This document shows, one piece after another, positions 15,848-24,476 of a stretch of DNA of 31,445 bases. Origin of the DNA: JAVBPB01 sp031549965 (lineage in GTDB: Bacteria; Bacillota; Clostridia; Lachnospirales; Lachnospiraceae); the NCBI GenBank assembly GCA_031549965.1, contig JAVBPB010000078.1, positions 1-31,445 of the forward strand, written 5' to 3'. Position 1 is the stretch's first letter, and every line of letters begins with the position of its first letter. Made by a program: the position numbers and the translations under genes. The notes beneath the pieces are model-generated. The model did not search any database, was not told the DNA's origin, and saw only the letters and a list, made by a program, of their open reading frames with translations.

Positions 15848-16447
15848 TTATTGTTGTGGATTAATTAGTTTATCCATTTCTTTATTTACTGCTTCTTCAC
15901 ATGAACTCATGGCTTGAATGGTCATTTCAAAAAGCTTATCTAGCTCCCATTCTAACATTAGAGCACCCTTGTTTATTACATCTCGGGAGCATCCTGCTGC
16001 GAATTTCTTATCTTTAAATTTCTTTTTAAGGCTTGAAACTTCCATATCGCTACAGCTTTTTGAAGGACGCATTTTGGCTGCGGCACCAATTAGACCGGTA
16101 AGTTCATCTATGGCAAACATAACTTTTTCCATTTGGTGTATTGGTTCTATATCACTGCAAAGCCCATATCCATGAGAACAGACTGCATGAATTAGTTCTT
16201 CACTGGCATTACCTTCTAAAAGTAGGGTTGGAGCCTTCTTGCAATGTTCATCTGGATATTGCTCAAAATCAATATCATGCAATAGCCCTGCAATTCCCCA
16301 AAACTTGGCTTCATCTTCAAATCCTAATGTGTTTGCAAACCAAATCATAACACCTTCTACTGTTAGTCCGTGAAGCAAATGAAATGGCTCCTTGTTGTAT
16401 TTTTTTAGAAGCTCTAATGCTTCTTCTCTTGTCATTCCTGTATTCAT
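15848..16447 (-). CDS. HD-domain phosphohydrolase-like protein
   Basis: A 199-residue protein with AAAGGA upstream of its ATG. Metal-binding residues of the HD superfamily are visible: His26 in LLHGLTV, the His57-Asp58 pair in AGLLHDID, His88 and His92 in HAVCSHGYG, and Asp114 in AIDELTGLI. The pattern matches the common HDIG-related single-domain hydrolases annotated as HAD/HD family hydrolases in Clostridia. Substrates in this group include nucleotides and phosphoesters; none can be assigned. It starts 86 bp after the ietS stop on the same strand and precedes the DsbA-like gene. Confidence 0.8.
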   Translation of the reverse strand: MNTGMTREEALELLKKYNKEPFHLLHGLTVEGVMIWFANTLGFEDEAKFWGIAGLLHDIDFEQYPDEHCKKAPTLLLEGNASEELIHAVCSHGYGLCSDIEPIHQMEKVMFAIDELTGLIGAAAKMRPSKSCSDMEVSSLKKKFKDKKFAAGCSRDVINKGALMLEWELDKLFEMTIQAMSSCEEAVNKEMDKLINPQQ

Positions 16448-16533
16448 ATTTTATTTTCCTTTCTTTATGGTAATTTATATATTCAGCTTTTCAAATTGAT
16501 TTTATAACTTATTTCCTTATTGAACAGCAATAA

Positions 16534-18792
16534 TTACTCAAACTCAATTTCTTCTTCTGCCTTATTGTAGACATCTAGCTGATTATCAACATCTAATTTA
16601 TTTACAAGCCAACCTCTGACCATGCACATCTTAATGAAATCTTCAATACGGTTAATGCCATTCATTTCCTTTAAGGTAACTATAACTCCAAATTGAAGTC
16701 CACGTCCTGCTTTTGGTTCAAGACGCTCCTTTGTCCTTATACTTAATCCCCACATTCCTGAATCATAAACTTTTCGTGGCCTGGCACCCTCTTTAATTGT
16801 TTCATTAATGTGTTTAACATTATCCCATTTGCGATACATTTTACGTGCTTCTTCTTCATAAATGGCAATTACTCCATCATCTGCCTGTTTATTACAATTA
16901 ATTGTTTTTATGGCTGCTTTCCCTTTTTTGTCCATAATCCGACCAAAATGAATATCCATCTCAGTACTAGTATAATCTACTCCTTGGTAACGGTCACTTT
17001 TAGGGAAATACACCAGTGTTGCTTTAGCAAAATAAGGATGTCCATTCATATCTTGTGGAACTGGTATATTGTATGTATAGGTTTCATATTCATCAATTGA
17101 TCCCGTCATAATAAAGCGAATTTCATCATCCTTTGAATGTAAAACATCTTCAATTCGCTTAGGTACAATTCCATAACCAATGCGAAATGATCCATCATCC
17201 TTACGTTTCCATCCTGCTGCTGAATCAATTAACAATGCTTTTGCTACTTCTCGACTCAATCCCATAATATGTATCAGATATGCCATTTTCCTCGTAATCC
17301 ACGGAGCCGCAAAGGAGGTTCCAGTAACATAAGCTTTTCCTGCTGGTTCACATACTACAATTTTGTCTGGACCATCTCCTCCATAGTAACTTACATCAGG
17401 CTTATGAAAAAAAGACAGCACTGGTCCAATTCTGGTATAAGATGCTGATTTTCCACTAAAATCAACAGCATTTACTACCAGTGAATTTAAAGAATCAGCC
17501 GGAGCACCAATTTTATATGACTGTTGTACGCCCTTTCCTTTATTAGTTCCTGCAACAACAAACGTCACATCATATTCACTTTGAATCTTATCTAATTCGG
17601 CAGCCTCCGGGGAGATAAAGTTGTTATTAATCTCCATTGCAGAACCTAAAGATAAATTCCAAACTTTAATATTTCTATTTAAAGCTACGATATTTCTTAT
17701 AAGCTTTAATATTGTAAAGGAACTGAATCTGCCTTGTGTTGCAACTCCAAAATGTTTTACCAAAAATCTGCCACAGCCGTCGTCTAATGCCGGATTGAGT
17801 GTGGGTCCGTCTACAATTATTGATGTAACTGCTGTTCCATGTTTGCGGTCCTCTTCTTGTATTTCAATATCTGAAGACAGTTTGTTTTCGTACTCTACCC
17901 ATTCATTAAAATATACGCTTTCATCAAACTGTGTATCAATCACACCAATAATTGGCTCTTGATTAGGTTTTGGAATTGTAATAATTTTGTCATTATCATC
18001 TTCACCCAAATCTGTTATATCTTCAAGTGTAATTTCTGAAAAATCTTTCACATTCATGGCTATCAAATAAGGTGCATTCTCTTGAAGAATTCTGATTTCA
18101 TCTGGATTAAGTCTTAAGGTTGTCTCATCAATCATCTTGGCATTTATCATATCTATTCCAAATTGCCCCAATAACTCTAATGTTCCAACTCCTGTTTTAT
18201 ATATGGTAACTATTGATTCTTCTTCTATTTTTTTTGTATCTTTGTCAATATTAAATTTTTCCACAAAGTGTGCATCAACTATTACTCTCAAAAAGGTAGT
18301 TTTTGAAATAAAACTGTTGTTATAATGTCCTTTATTGATCTGCTCTATATCTTTTTCTGTAATCTGGTCACCATATTCCTCTATAACAGTTCTTACGCAA
18401 GCATCTAATTTTTCTATAGACTCCTCAATTGATTTAAGATTTATAAAATGTGTAAAAACATGTTTTTGCTTAAGTTCTCCTTCTTTTTTTTCAGGTATCC
18501 AAACAAATTTTGCTCCACGGATAGATTCATTAGGGGATTTACTTCCTTCTCCAAGTAATGTTTTCATTCGATTGCTCTTTGCAACAATATGCCAATATTG
18601 TACACTAACCAAAGCTCCCCCTATTATATTCTGATTTTTTTGCCAATAAGCTAAGATGCTCTGAAGTTGTATTTTAAGTTCTTCCATATGTTGCACTGTA
18701 ACAATTGCTCCTTTGGGTAAATTAATAGGCCCAAAAGAACTTGAATTCTTTCTATGCAGAAATTTTCCTTTTAACTGTAATATATTATTCAT
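16534..18792 (-). CDS. ietS: IetS-type subtilisin-like serine protease
   Basis: 752 residues from the ATG at 18792; the GGAGG site lies inside the end of the upstream AAA gene, and a GTG six bases earlier is too close to it. The S8 protease core occupies about 280-530: Asp286 in GVIDTQFD, His318 in KHGTAV, oxyanion Asn417 in VVAGTNKG and Ser493 in VTGTSFAAPW. A long N-terminal region (1-275) and a C-terminal beta-rich region (about 540-752) flank it. There is no signal peptide, so it is a cytoplasmic protease. The pairing with a one-AAA-domain ATPase just upstream, overlapping by 8 nt, is the hallmark of IetAS, known as an anti-phage system and as a plasmid-stability module in Agrobacterium in which IetS is toxic and IetA neutralises it. 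Confidence 0.85.
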   Translation of the reverse strand: MNNILQLKGKFLHRKNSSSFGPINLPKGAIVTVQHMEELKIQLQSILAYWQKNQNIIGGALVSVQYWHIVAKSNRMKTLLGEGSKSPNESIRGAKFVWIPEKKEGELKQKHVFTHFINLKSIEESIEKLDACVRTVIEEYGDQITEKDIEQINKGHYNNSFISKTTFLRVIVDAHFVEKFNIDKDTKKIEEESIVTIYKTGVGTLELLGQFGIDMINAKMIDETTLRLNPDEIRILQENAPYLIAMNVKDFSEITLEDITDLGEDDNDKIITIPKPNQEPIIGVIDTQFDESVYFNEWVEYENKLSSDIEIQEEDRKHGTAVTSIIVDGPTLNPALDDGCGRFLVKHFGVATQGRFSSFTILKLIRNIVALNRNIKVWNLSLGSAMEINNNFISPEAAELDKIQSEYDVTFVVAGTNKGKGVQQSYKIGAPADSLNSLVVNAVDFSGKSASYTRIGPVLSFFHKPDVSYYGGDGPDKIVVCEPAGKAYVTGTSFAAPWITRKMAYLIHIMGLSREVAKALLIDSAAGWKRKDDGSFRIGYGIVPKRIEDVLHSKDDEIRFIMTGSIDEYETYTYNIPVPQDMNGHPYFAKATLVYFPKSDRYQGVDYTSTEMDIHFGRIMDKKGKAAIKTINCNKQADDGVIAIYEEEARKMYRKWDNVKHINETIKEGARPRKVYDSGMWGLSIRTKERLEPKAGRGLQFGVIVTLKEMNGINRIEDFIKMCMVRGWLVNKLDVDNQLDVYNKAEEEIEFE

Positions 18793-19834
18793 CCTCACCC
18801 ACCTCCTTTAGTTCACGGGCAACACTGCTTTTTGATATTTTAGTTAAAATTTCAATTTCTCGTATTGTAAATTTCTGTGATTGCAATTTTTTTAAATCTT
18901 CTGGTCTTTCAGAACGAACTGTATAGTACAATCTTCTGAAATAATCCATACCGTCATCTGGATCACTAAATGCAACTGCTGTTTTAATAATATTTTTAAG
19001 ATCTCCCGGGTAAGGAATTGGAGTCATTAAATTTAGTATCTTGCGAAATAGTCTTATATCTTTATTTGCCAACTTAAATTTAGTCAATAATTTATTAAGC
19101 ATTTCTTCTGCAATTGATATTAGGTCTTCTTGTGTATATCTATTAAAATCTATTACAGAATCAAATCGGCGAATTAAAGCCTTATCAAAATGCTCATATA
19201 AATTTGTTGTGGCTATTAATACAACCCTTTCGTCCATATAATCCATTGCTTTTAGCATGGCAGATGTAGCTCTGCCCATTTCTCTCAAATCATTTGAATT
19301 TGTACGATCTAAAGCCACTGCGTCAATCTCATCAAATAATACAATAACTTTCTCTGGATGAACAAAATTATTTATTTCTTTAAATAATGCAGCAATATTT
19401 TTTTGTGTTTGGCCAAGCTTACTGTCAATTATTGCCGCAAAATCCACCATGTATATATCACGTTCTAAGATACGTGCTAATTGCTTTACCGCTTCCGTTT
19501 TGCCTGTTCCTGGTGATCCTTGAAGCAAAAACTTGTTAATTCCTACATTGTGAGCAACTGCATTTACTATTCCCAACAAATCCTTCATAATGACTTCTGG
19601 AAGTAAAAGTATTTCTCCTTTCAACTCTAACTTATCAAATAGTGCAGACTCATTTTGATTCATTTGAGGGATAAATGTATTAGAATTAGACATTAAAGCC
19701 ATAATATATTCTGCTAGCTGATAGTCTCCTGATGTATCAAAATCTTTTGCAATTTCGTACGCTTCACTTCTAAATCCAGCATCATTATTTTCTGAATAAT
19801 ATTTAATTAAATTAATTACATTTTTCTTTTTCAT
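18785..19834 (-). CDS. ietA: IetA-type AAA ATPase
   Basis: 349 residues from the ATG at 19834, whose AAGGAGA site has about 10-nt spacing; the in-frame GTG at 19843 abuts that site. A classic AAA domain is seen: Walker A GSPGTGKT (106-113), Walker B VIVLFDE (163-169), sensor-1 Asn211 in ATTN, and an arginine pair 222-223 in LIRRFD for the finger. The closest style is the FtsH/spastin type with a small N-terminal helical region. It precedes the subtilisin gene and overlaps it, so the ATPase is made first, as expected if it holds the protease in check. It has its own promoter with direct repeats. In IetAS both genes are required for defence; the trigger is unknown. Confidence 0.85.
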   Translation of the reverse strand: MKKKNVINLIKYYSENNDAGFRSEAYEIAKDFDTSGDYQLAEYIMALMSNSNTFIPQMNQNESALFDKLELKGEILLLPEVIMKDLLGIVNAVAHNVGINKFLLQGSPGTGKTEAVKQLARILERDIYMVDFAAIIDSKLGQTQKNIAALFKEINNFVHPEKVIVLFDEIDAVALDRTNSNDLREMGRATSAMLKAMDYMDERVVLIATTNLYEHFDKALIRRFDSVIDFNRYTQEDLISIAEEMLNKLLTKFKLANKDIRLFRKILNLMTPIPYPGDLKNIIKTAVAFSDPDDGMDYFRRLYYTVRSERPEDLKKLQSQKFTIREIEILTKISKSSVARELKEVGEDE

Positions 19835-19866
19835 ATTACTCACTCTCCTTGCTTTTGTCTCTAAAT

Positions 19867-19895
19867 ATCATATCACATCGGGACAATGTAGTCAA
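19867..19895 (-). promoter_or_regulatory. Promoter of ietAS
   Basis: TTGACT (19895-19890), exactly 17 bp, TATGAT (19872-19867), 32 nt before the ietA start. Confidence 0.7.
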
Positions 19896-19906
19896 TATTG
19901 GGACAA
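19877..19906 (-). promoter_or_regulatory. Direct-repeat operator over the ietAS promoter
   Basis: TTGTCCC(A/G)AT occurs twice on the minus strand (19906-19897 and 19886-19877) with a 20-bp period. One copy lies just upstream of the -35 box and the other in the spacer. Binding there would block the promoter. No candidate regulator gene lies beside it, so the regulator is either IetA itself or encoded elsewhere. Confidence 0.55.
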
Positions 19907-19944
19907 AATATTTTTTAAATAGATTTGTATGAAAAAAGATCCAA

Positions 19945-20005
19945 AAAAGTTCATTCAAAAATCAGTGAACTTAGCATCTGTACACTTTTAATTGAATGAA
20001 CTTTT
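19945..20005 (-). terminator. Bidirectional-type hairpin ending the ABC exporter operon
   Basis: AAAAGTTCATTCAA (19945-19958) and TTGAATGAACTTTT (19992-20005) are exact inverted repeats of 14 bp. In the minus-strand transcript the stem runs into a U-tract and then GGAUC, right for terminating the exporter operon that stops at 20092. It also separates that operon from the ietAS promoter. Confidence 0.65.
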
Positions 20006-20091
20006 ATCTACATTTATTCGCAAATATTGTATATAGTTATATTGGTTCTGGAAATTTTTATTTAGTATATTAACAAATTTCGTAACAGCAC

Positions 20092-20802
20092 TTATGTCAC
20101 TTGCCTTATAAATCTTTTAGAAAAAAATATAATCCACAAAGCACAAACACATATCCCAATAGTAAAGTCAAATATATTTGTATCTTTTATGATAATCTTT
20201 CCGATCCAATATGACGGTAAAAAAGCTGCGGCAAATTGGTACGGCACCGGTATAAGCCAAATGGCCGGTAAGCCCAGAAAGCTCACACCCATTAGTTTTG
20301 AAACTGCAAGACCTTCTACTCGATTTTGTGCTATTGAGACAACCATCATTGACAATGCAAGGCCCATTAGTGTGCTTAAGACAGAACTTAGCAGTATGCA
20401 TACAGGTAACAGCTCAGAGATGTTGAATATTGCCGTTGATAATATGGTCATTATGAGGGCCCATATCATAGGGATACCAATTCGTGCCGTTAAGTAAATA
20501 TATCTGCCTGTGGGCGTAATTCTATAAAATGTACTAACTCCCTCATCACGTTCCTCCAGAAGTAAAAATGCAAAAATCATTGCAGTCATCATAGGTGTTA
20601 AACAAATTAACATCCCATCAAGAAGACCATACCAAGGCATTAGTGAAAAGTGCAATTTCTCCTGTATAACATTATTTGCAAATGGGATAGCGAATTTAAA
20701 AAATAAACCAATTATAATCGGAGCAGGCAATAATGCAAGAAGCATACCATCTTTTATAATTTGCCGCAATCCTATCTGAAAAAGTTTCCATGTTTGGCTC
20801 AT
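20092..20802 (-). CDS. ABC-2 type exporter permease (second subunit)
   Basis: A 236-residue protein with six hydrophobic segments (about 17-40, 55-80, 98-125, 130-155, 170-190, 205-225) and no soluble domain, the pattern of ABC-2 family permeases. It overlaps the preceding permease gene by 4 nt (ATGA) and uses AGGTGGTGAAAGG as its ribosome binding site. The loop LLLEERDEGVSTFYRITP matches the EERDEGtxxxxxxTP-type segment of drug and lantibiotic exporters. The arrangement of one ATPase and two similar small permeases resembles the Rv2686c-2688c fluoroquinolone exporter group, but the substrate cannot be assigned. Confidence 0.85.
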   Translation of the reverse strand: MSQTWKLFQIGLRQIIKDGMLLALLPAPIIIGLFFKFAIPFANNVIQEKLHFSLMPWYGLLDGMLICLTPMMTAMIFAFLLLEERDEGVSTFYRITPTGRYIYLTARIGIPMIWALIMTILSTAIFNISELLPVCILLSSVLSTLMGLALSMMVVSIAQNRVEGLAVSKLMGVSFLGLPAIWLIPVPYQFAAAFLPSYWIGKIIIKDTNIFDFTIGICVCALWIIFFSKRFIRQVT

Positions 20803-21500
20803 AACCTTTCACCACCTTCTTCCTTAAATGCTGTCGGAATCCTAGCATTAGTTAAATACAGTGCAAGGATAAGCCAAATGAGCATAACAAGAAACGTCCA
20901 AAATCTATTTATCTCAATCAATCCGGTGGAATAACCAATGCCATGCCAAAGTGCCATACTAGGCAATACACTCAAAAACGGATATGATAATCCAAATGCA
21001 TCCAATATTGCAGGTGTAATTAGTAATGTTGAAGGGATGGAGGCAATCAGCATATACTGGTTAACTGATTGTGCAAAAGTGCTAATCCATAACCCAATAG
21101 TTGTAAAAACAATTGAACCTAAAAACACATATATGGTCATTCCTACTATATTTACTGAATTTTTTAAACCAATCAAAGCAATTGCAATTGCTGCCAGTGT
21201 TGATATTACAGATAGTGAAATTGCTTTAGACAGCACATATTCCAGTGTTCTAAGGGGACTAATCTTCCAAAAACTATGCAAACCCTCTCCTTTTTCTAAA
21301 AGCCAGATTCCTCCCATAAAGAACATGCCCAACATAGCAGGGTCGGTGAGAATAATAAGTGATGCTGCTTTGGGACGAATATCAGCAGGGCAAAGCAGTA
21401 ACACTCCTATATAAATCCCACTTATAAAAATGTATAAGAAGTAAAAACCATACCTTATTTGAAAGCGAATATCATTTATAAGAGTAGATATAAATCTCAT
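20799..21500 (-). CDS. ABC-2 type exporter permease (first subunit)
   Basis: 233 residues from the ATG at 21500, which overlaps the ATPase stop in ATGA form; a GTG at 21509 is an alternative. Six hydrophobic segments are present. WLLEKGEGLHSFWKISPLRTL is the counterpart of the EERDEG segment in the partner permease, showing that the two are paralogues and probably pair as a heterodimer. It is the middle gene of the exporter operon. Confidence 0.85.
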   Translation of the reverse strand: MRFISTLINDIRFQIRYGFYFLYIFISGIYIGVLLLCPADIRPKAASLIILTDPAMLGMFFMGGIWLLEKGEGLHSFWKISPLRTLEYVLSKAISLSVISTLAAIAIALIGLKNSVNIVGMTIYVFLGSIVFTTIGLWISTFAQSVNQYMLIASIPSTLLITPAILDAFGLSYPFLSVLPSMALWHGIGYSTGLIEINRFWTFLVMLIWLILALYLTNARIPTAFKEEGGERL

Positions 21501-22339
21501 GACAAACACCTGCCTGTCAGTTCGATGAACACATCTTCTAAAGTTTTTTCTTGTGAATGGATTGATTGAAGTGTTCCTGCTTGTAATGCTTTTTGAAAAT
21601 CAGTGGATTGCCCAAGTTCTGACATTAAACATGTTCTTTCAGTATTTTCAATCCTATATATTACCTTGGTACTAGAACTGCTTTGCCTTAACTTATTAGG
21701 TGTGTCCATTGCCTTAATTCTTCCGTCAACAATAAATGCCACATGGTCACATAACTCTTGTGCATCATGCATGTTGTGGGTTGTTAAAATGACTGTACGG
21801 CCAAGTCTTTTTTGCTCCAAAATCATGTCCTTTAAAATTCTTGCATTAGCTGGATCAAGACCACTAGTTGGCTCATCTAAAAATATAAGCTCAGGGCTGT
21901 GTAACAGACACCGTACGAATCCCAACCGCATTTTCATCCCTTTAGAATAACTGGCTACTTTCTTGTTTGCATCATTTTGCAAACCAACTTTCTCAAGCAG
22001 AAGCATTGGATCTATTGGCTTAGATTTATAAAGTGAAGAAAAATAGTTAAGGTTATCCAGTGCCGTAAACTTGCTATAAAAGTTTGGAAATTCAAAATCT
22101 ACACCTATTTTTTCATAATAGTCCTTTGTTTTGCTTTTTATTTCACTTCCAAACACGCAGACCGAGCCACGATACTCACGCAGCACGCCTGTAAGTATCT
22201 TTTGCAAAGTACTTTTTCCCGCTCCCGATGGGCCAAGGAAACCAAATATTTCACCTTGGTTTACATTAAAGCTAATACCCTGTATAGTATCTAGTTTCGC
22301 GGCAGGATACCGCAAATAAACATCTTGCACTTTAATCAT
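21497..22339 (-). CDS. ABC transporter ATP-binding protein
   Basis: A 280-residue protein, first gene of the exporter operon. Walker A GPSGAGKS (36-43), signature region SYSKGMKMRL (130-139, with the LSGGQ serine/glycine pattern changed to YSKGM, common in this exporter type), Walker B LIFLDE (151-156) and switch His in TTHNMHD. The final 60 residues, with ENTERTCLMSELG and EKTLEDVFIELTGR, are the usual C-terminal extension of drug-exporter ATPases. It starts 74 bp after the EFR1 ferredoxin gene on the same strand, so read-through from that gene is possible. Confidence 0.92.
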   Translation of the reverse strand: MIKVQDVYLRYPAAKLDTIQGISFNVNQGEIFGFLGPSGAGKSTLQKILTGVLREYRGSVCVFGSEIKSKTKDYYEKIGVDFEFPNFYSKFTALDNLNYFSSLYKSKPIDPMLLLEKVGLQNDANKKVASYSKGMKMRLGFVRCLLHSPELIFLDEPTSGLDPANARILKDMILEQKRLGRTVILTTHNMHDAQELCDHVAFIVDGRIKAMDTPNKLRQSSSSTKVIYRIENTERTCLMSELGQSTDFQKALQAGTLQSIHSQEKTLEDVFIELTGRCLS

Positions 22340-22413
22340 TTTCTTTCACCTACAATCTCATTTATATTACTGTTTAAAAGTATCTGAAATACTGCTTTTG
22401 CGTCGTCAGCTTA

Positions 22414-23178
22414 TTATTCGGCATTGTTTGCTTCAACAATTTCATTCAATTTAACGTGCTTATTTCTATACCTTATCTTACTTTTTTCATGAGTAAGGCG
22501 AATGACGTTTTGCGGACAATTATGAGTACATGCAAGACAAGATATACATTCCCTCCCGAAAACTGGTTTGGCTCCATTTACCTGAATATTATCTGTGGGG
22601 CATACTTTTGCACAAATGCCGCAATGGATACAGGTATCCTCTACATTACATTGTTCTGTAATACCCACCCCTGTCTGAAATTTTTTGAAATTCACAAGGC
22701 TCTTTGTAAGTAAGCGACTTGCAAATGAATCTTTAGGAATCCATTGCTTGTTGTTGTTTATGTCACTGATAATTTCATCTAAGTGCTTGTCAATTTCCTT
22801 CTTAGGCTCGTTTTTTATCTGATCTCCCATTTCATAATTAGTTAAAGAATTATCCACCATTTTTATCGTGTTGATGTAAGAAAAGCAAATGCCGTTTTCA
22901 GAAGCAAGCTTAATAAGATGACTTGATGCCGCTCCATTATACATGCCATATGACATTACAGCAAAGACATATTTGCTGTCAAGCTGTACTTTGGATAGAA
23001 ATTCTCTTATATAATATGGAACTGCAAGTCCATAAATCGGAAATATAATTCCAATTTTATCATCCTTAAAATGGAAATTATTCTCTTTGATTGCTCTGGG
23101 TATGGAAATAAGATTGCCACCCATTTTTTTAGCTAAATAAAAATTGTTACCTGTGGCTGTAAAATATAAAATTGTCAT
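22414..23178 (-). CDS. EFR1-family flavodoxin-ferredoxin protein
   Basis: A 254-residue protein combining an N-terminal flavodoxin-like domain (YFTATGNNFYLAKKMG, 5-20, FMN-phosphate loop) with a C-terminal two-cluster ferredoxin: C183-xx-C186-xx-C189-xxx-C193 and C211-xx-C214-xx-C217-xxx-C221. This is the EFR1 layout, common in anaerobic Firmicutes. It probably carries electrons in the cytoplasm between ferredoxin and flavin partners; no partner enzyme can be named. It sits upstream of the ABC exporter operon and next to the HxlR/SDR pair. Confidence 0.92.
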   Translation of the reverse strand: MTILYFTATGNNFYLAKKMGGNLISIPRAIKENNFHFKDDKIGIIFPIYGLAVPYYIREFLSKVQLDSKYVFAVMSYGMYNGAASSHLIKLASENGICFSYINTIKMVDNSLTNYEMGDQIKNEPKKEIDKHLDEIISDINNNKQWIPKDSFASRLLTKSLVNFKKFQTGVGITEQCNVEDTCIHCGICAKVCPTDNIQVNGAKPVFGRECISCLACTHNCPQNVIRLTHEKSKIRYRNKHVKLNEIVEANNAE

Positions 23179-23233
23179 TTTTTTCCTCCATTTAATATAA
23201 TTTTTTACGAATGCTATGGACTTCTTTTTTAAT

Positions 23234-23548
23234 TCATAGCCACTTCTTACCCCATTCTCTCATTTCAATAAAAACACGTTCAAAGTCACGACCTTTATCT
23301 GTAAGGGAATAATCTACTGTAATAGGGGTAGTTGGATGAACGGTACGTTTAATAATTTCATTCATTTCAAGAACTTTTAGTGCATCAGAAAGTGACTTTG
23401 TACTTATTCCTAAATTTCTGCTCAATTCATTAAAATGCTTAACACCTGAATGTAATTCGCCAATAATCAGGAAAGACCATTTTCCGCCAAATATTTTCAT
23501 TATTCTCTTAATTGATTCAACGCAAACTGTATCATCTAAAGGATTCAT
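23234..23548 (-). CDS. HxlR-family transcriptional regulator
   Basis: 104 residues from ATG 23548 (MNPLDDTVCV). An open frame extends upstream to 23635, but it runs through a consensus promoter, so the shorter start is right. The winged-helix motifs are clear: GGKWSFLIIGELHSGVKHF, then ELSRNLGISTKSLSDALKVL, and the wing TVDYSLTDKGRDF. The length is normal for HxlR proteins. Cys9 precedes the first helix, the position of the redox-sensing cysteine in HypR/YodB-type members. The divergent SDR gene and the operator between them make autoregulation and control of the SDR gene likely. Confidence 0.9.
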   Translation of the reverse strand: MNPLDDTVCVESIKRIMKIFGGKWSFLIIGELHSGVKHFNELSRNLGISTKSLSDALKVLEMNEIIKRTVHPTTPITVDYSLTDKGRDFERVFIEMREWGKKWL

Positions 23549-23580
23549 TTGTTCACCACTTTCAAAAAGTAAATCTAGTT

Positions 23581-23635
23581 TAAAGTTTTTGCGTACTTTA
23601 CATTTTATACTAGCATGATATAATTTAATTGTCAA
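23581..23635. promoter_or_regulatory. Overlapping divergent promoters and operator of hxlR and the SDR gene
   Basis: Minus strand: TTGACA (23635-23630), 17 bp, TAGTAT (23612-23607) drives hxlR. Plus strand: TTTACA (23597-23602), 16 bp, extended -10 TGATATAAT (23616-23624) drives the SDR gene. An inverted repeat TAAAGT-N8-ACTTTA (23581-23600) overlaps the plus-strand -35 and lies just downstream of the hxlR start point. Binding there would affect both promoters. Confidence 0.7.
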
Positions 23636-23654
23636 GGAAAGTGAGGATGATTAT

Positions 23655-24476
23655 ATGAAAACAATATTAATTACAGGCGGAGCAAATGGATTAGGGAAAG
23701 GCATAGCGCAGTACTACTTAAAAAAAGGCTTTCAAGTAATTGCCGTTGGCAGCTCAAAAGAAAATGGTGATATTTTCTGCAATGAGGCAAAGCAGCTAAA
23801 ATCTGGTGATAGAGCTTTTTATATTCAAGCCGATTTAAGCCTAATAAAAGAAAATCAACGAGTTATAGAATCTGTTAAGGAACGTTTTCCGTCTCTGGAT
23901 GCCATTATTTTTTGTGCTACAAGGCATAGTAAGGAATATATAGAGACAGTGGAAGGATTTGAATTTACTTTTGCTTTGGATTACATGAGTAGGTTTTTGC
24001 TTAGTTATGGACTAAAGGAAAGTCTGGAAAAAAGTGATAACCCTATTATTGTTAATATTTGCGGAACAGGAATGAAAGGCGAAGTTAACTGGAATGATTT
24101 GCAACATAAAGACAGCTTTGATACTCAAAAGGTTATGATGCACGGCAGTAGATTGAATGACCTATCCGCAGTAGCATTTGTCCAAAATGATGCCACTCGC
24201 AAAATTAAATATATCCTCTACAATCCTTGGGCAGTACAAACTCCGGGTATGATGGGGTATTTCAATAATCCGCTAATGAGGAGTGTGTACAAAATTATTG
24301 GAAAACCTGTAGAAAAAGCCGTTGTGCCTATAGTAGAATTATTGAATAATCCACCAAAGAATGAGTTATCTGCTTTTAGGGAACAAAAAAAATTAAACAT
24401 GAATTTGCCCGCATACTCTCCTCAAAATGCAAAAAAGCTGTACAATATAACATCACAGTTAATTAAAAATCAATGA
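23655..24476 (+). CDS. SDR-like protein with a degenerate catalytic triad
   Basis: A 273-residue protein with a purine-rich ribosome binding site (GGAAAGTGAGG). The Rossmann nucleotide motif TGGANGLGKG (7-16) is intact, and the overall order follows the retinol-dehydrogenase-like branch of the SDR family (LNxxAxxx, then ALHPG-like YNPWAVQTPG). The catalytic residues are not conserved: the YxxxK pair is Met162...Arg166 in MMHGSRLND, the active-site serine region reads NICGTG, and the NNAG motif is replaced by FCAT. It may bind NAD(P)H without normal dehydrogenase activity, or use other residues. It is controlled together with hxlR, and its stop overlaps the convergent cupredoxin remnant by 7 nt. 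Confidence 0.8.
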   Translation: MKTILITGGANGLGKGIAQYYLKKGFQVIAVGSSKENGDIFCNEAKQLKSGDRAFYIQADLSLIKENQRVIESVKERFPSLDAIIFCATRHSKEYIETVEGFEFTFALDYMSRFLLSYGLKESLEKSDNPIIVNICGTGMKGEVNWNDLQHKDSFDTQKVMMHGSRLNDLSAVAFVQNDATRKIKYILYNPWAVQTPGMMGYFNNPLMRSVYKIIGKPVEKAVVPIVELLNNPPKNELSAFREQKKLNMNLPAYSPQNAKKLYNITSQLIKNQ

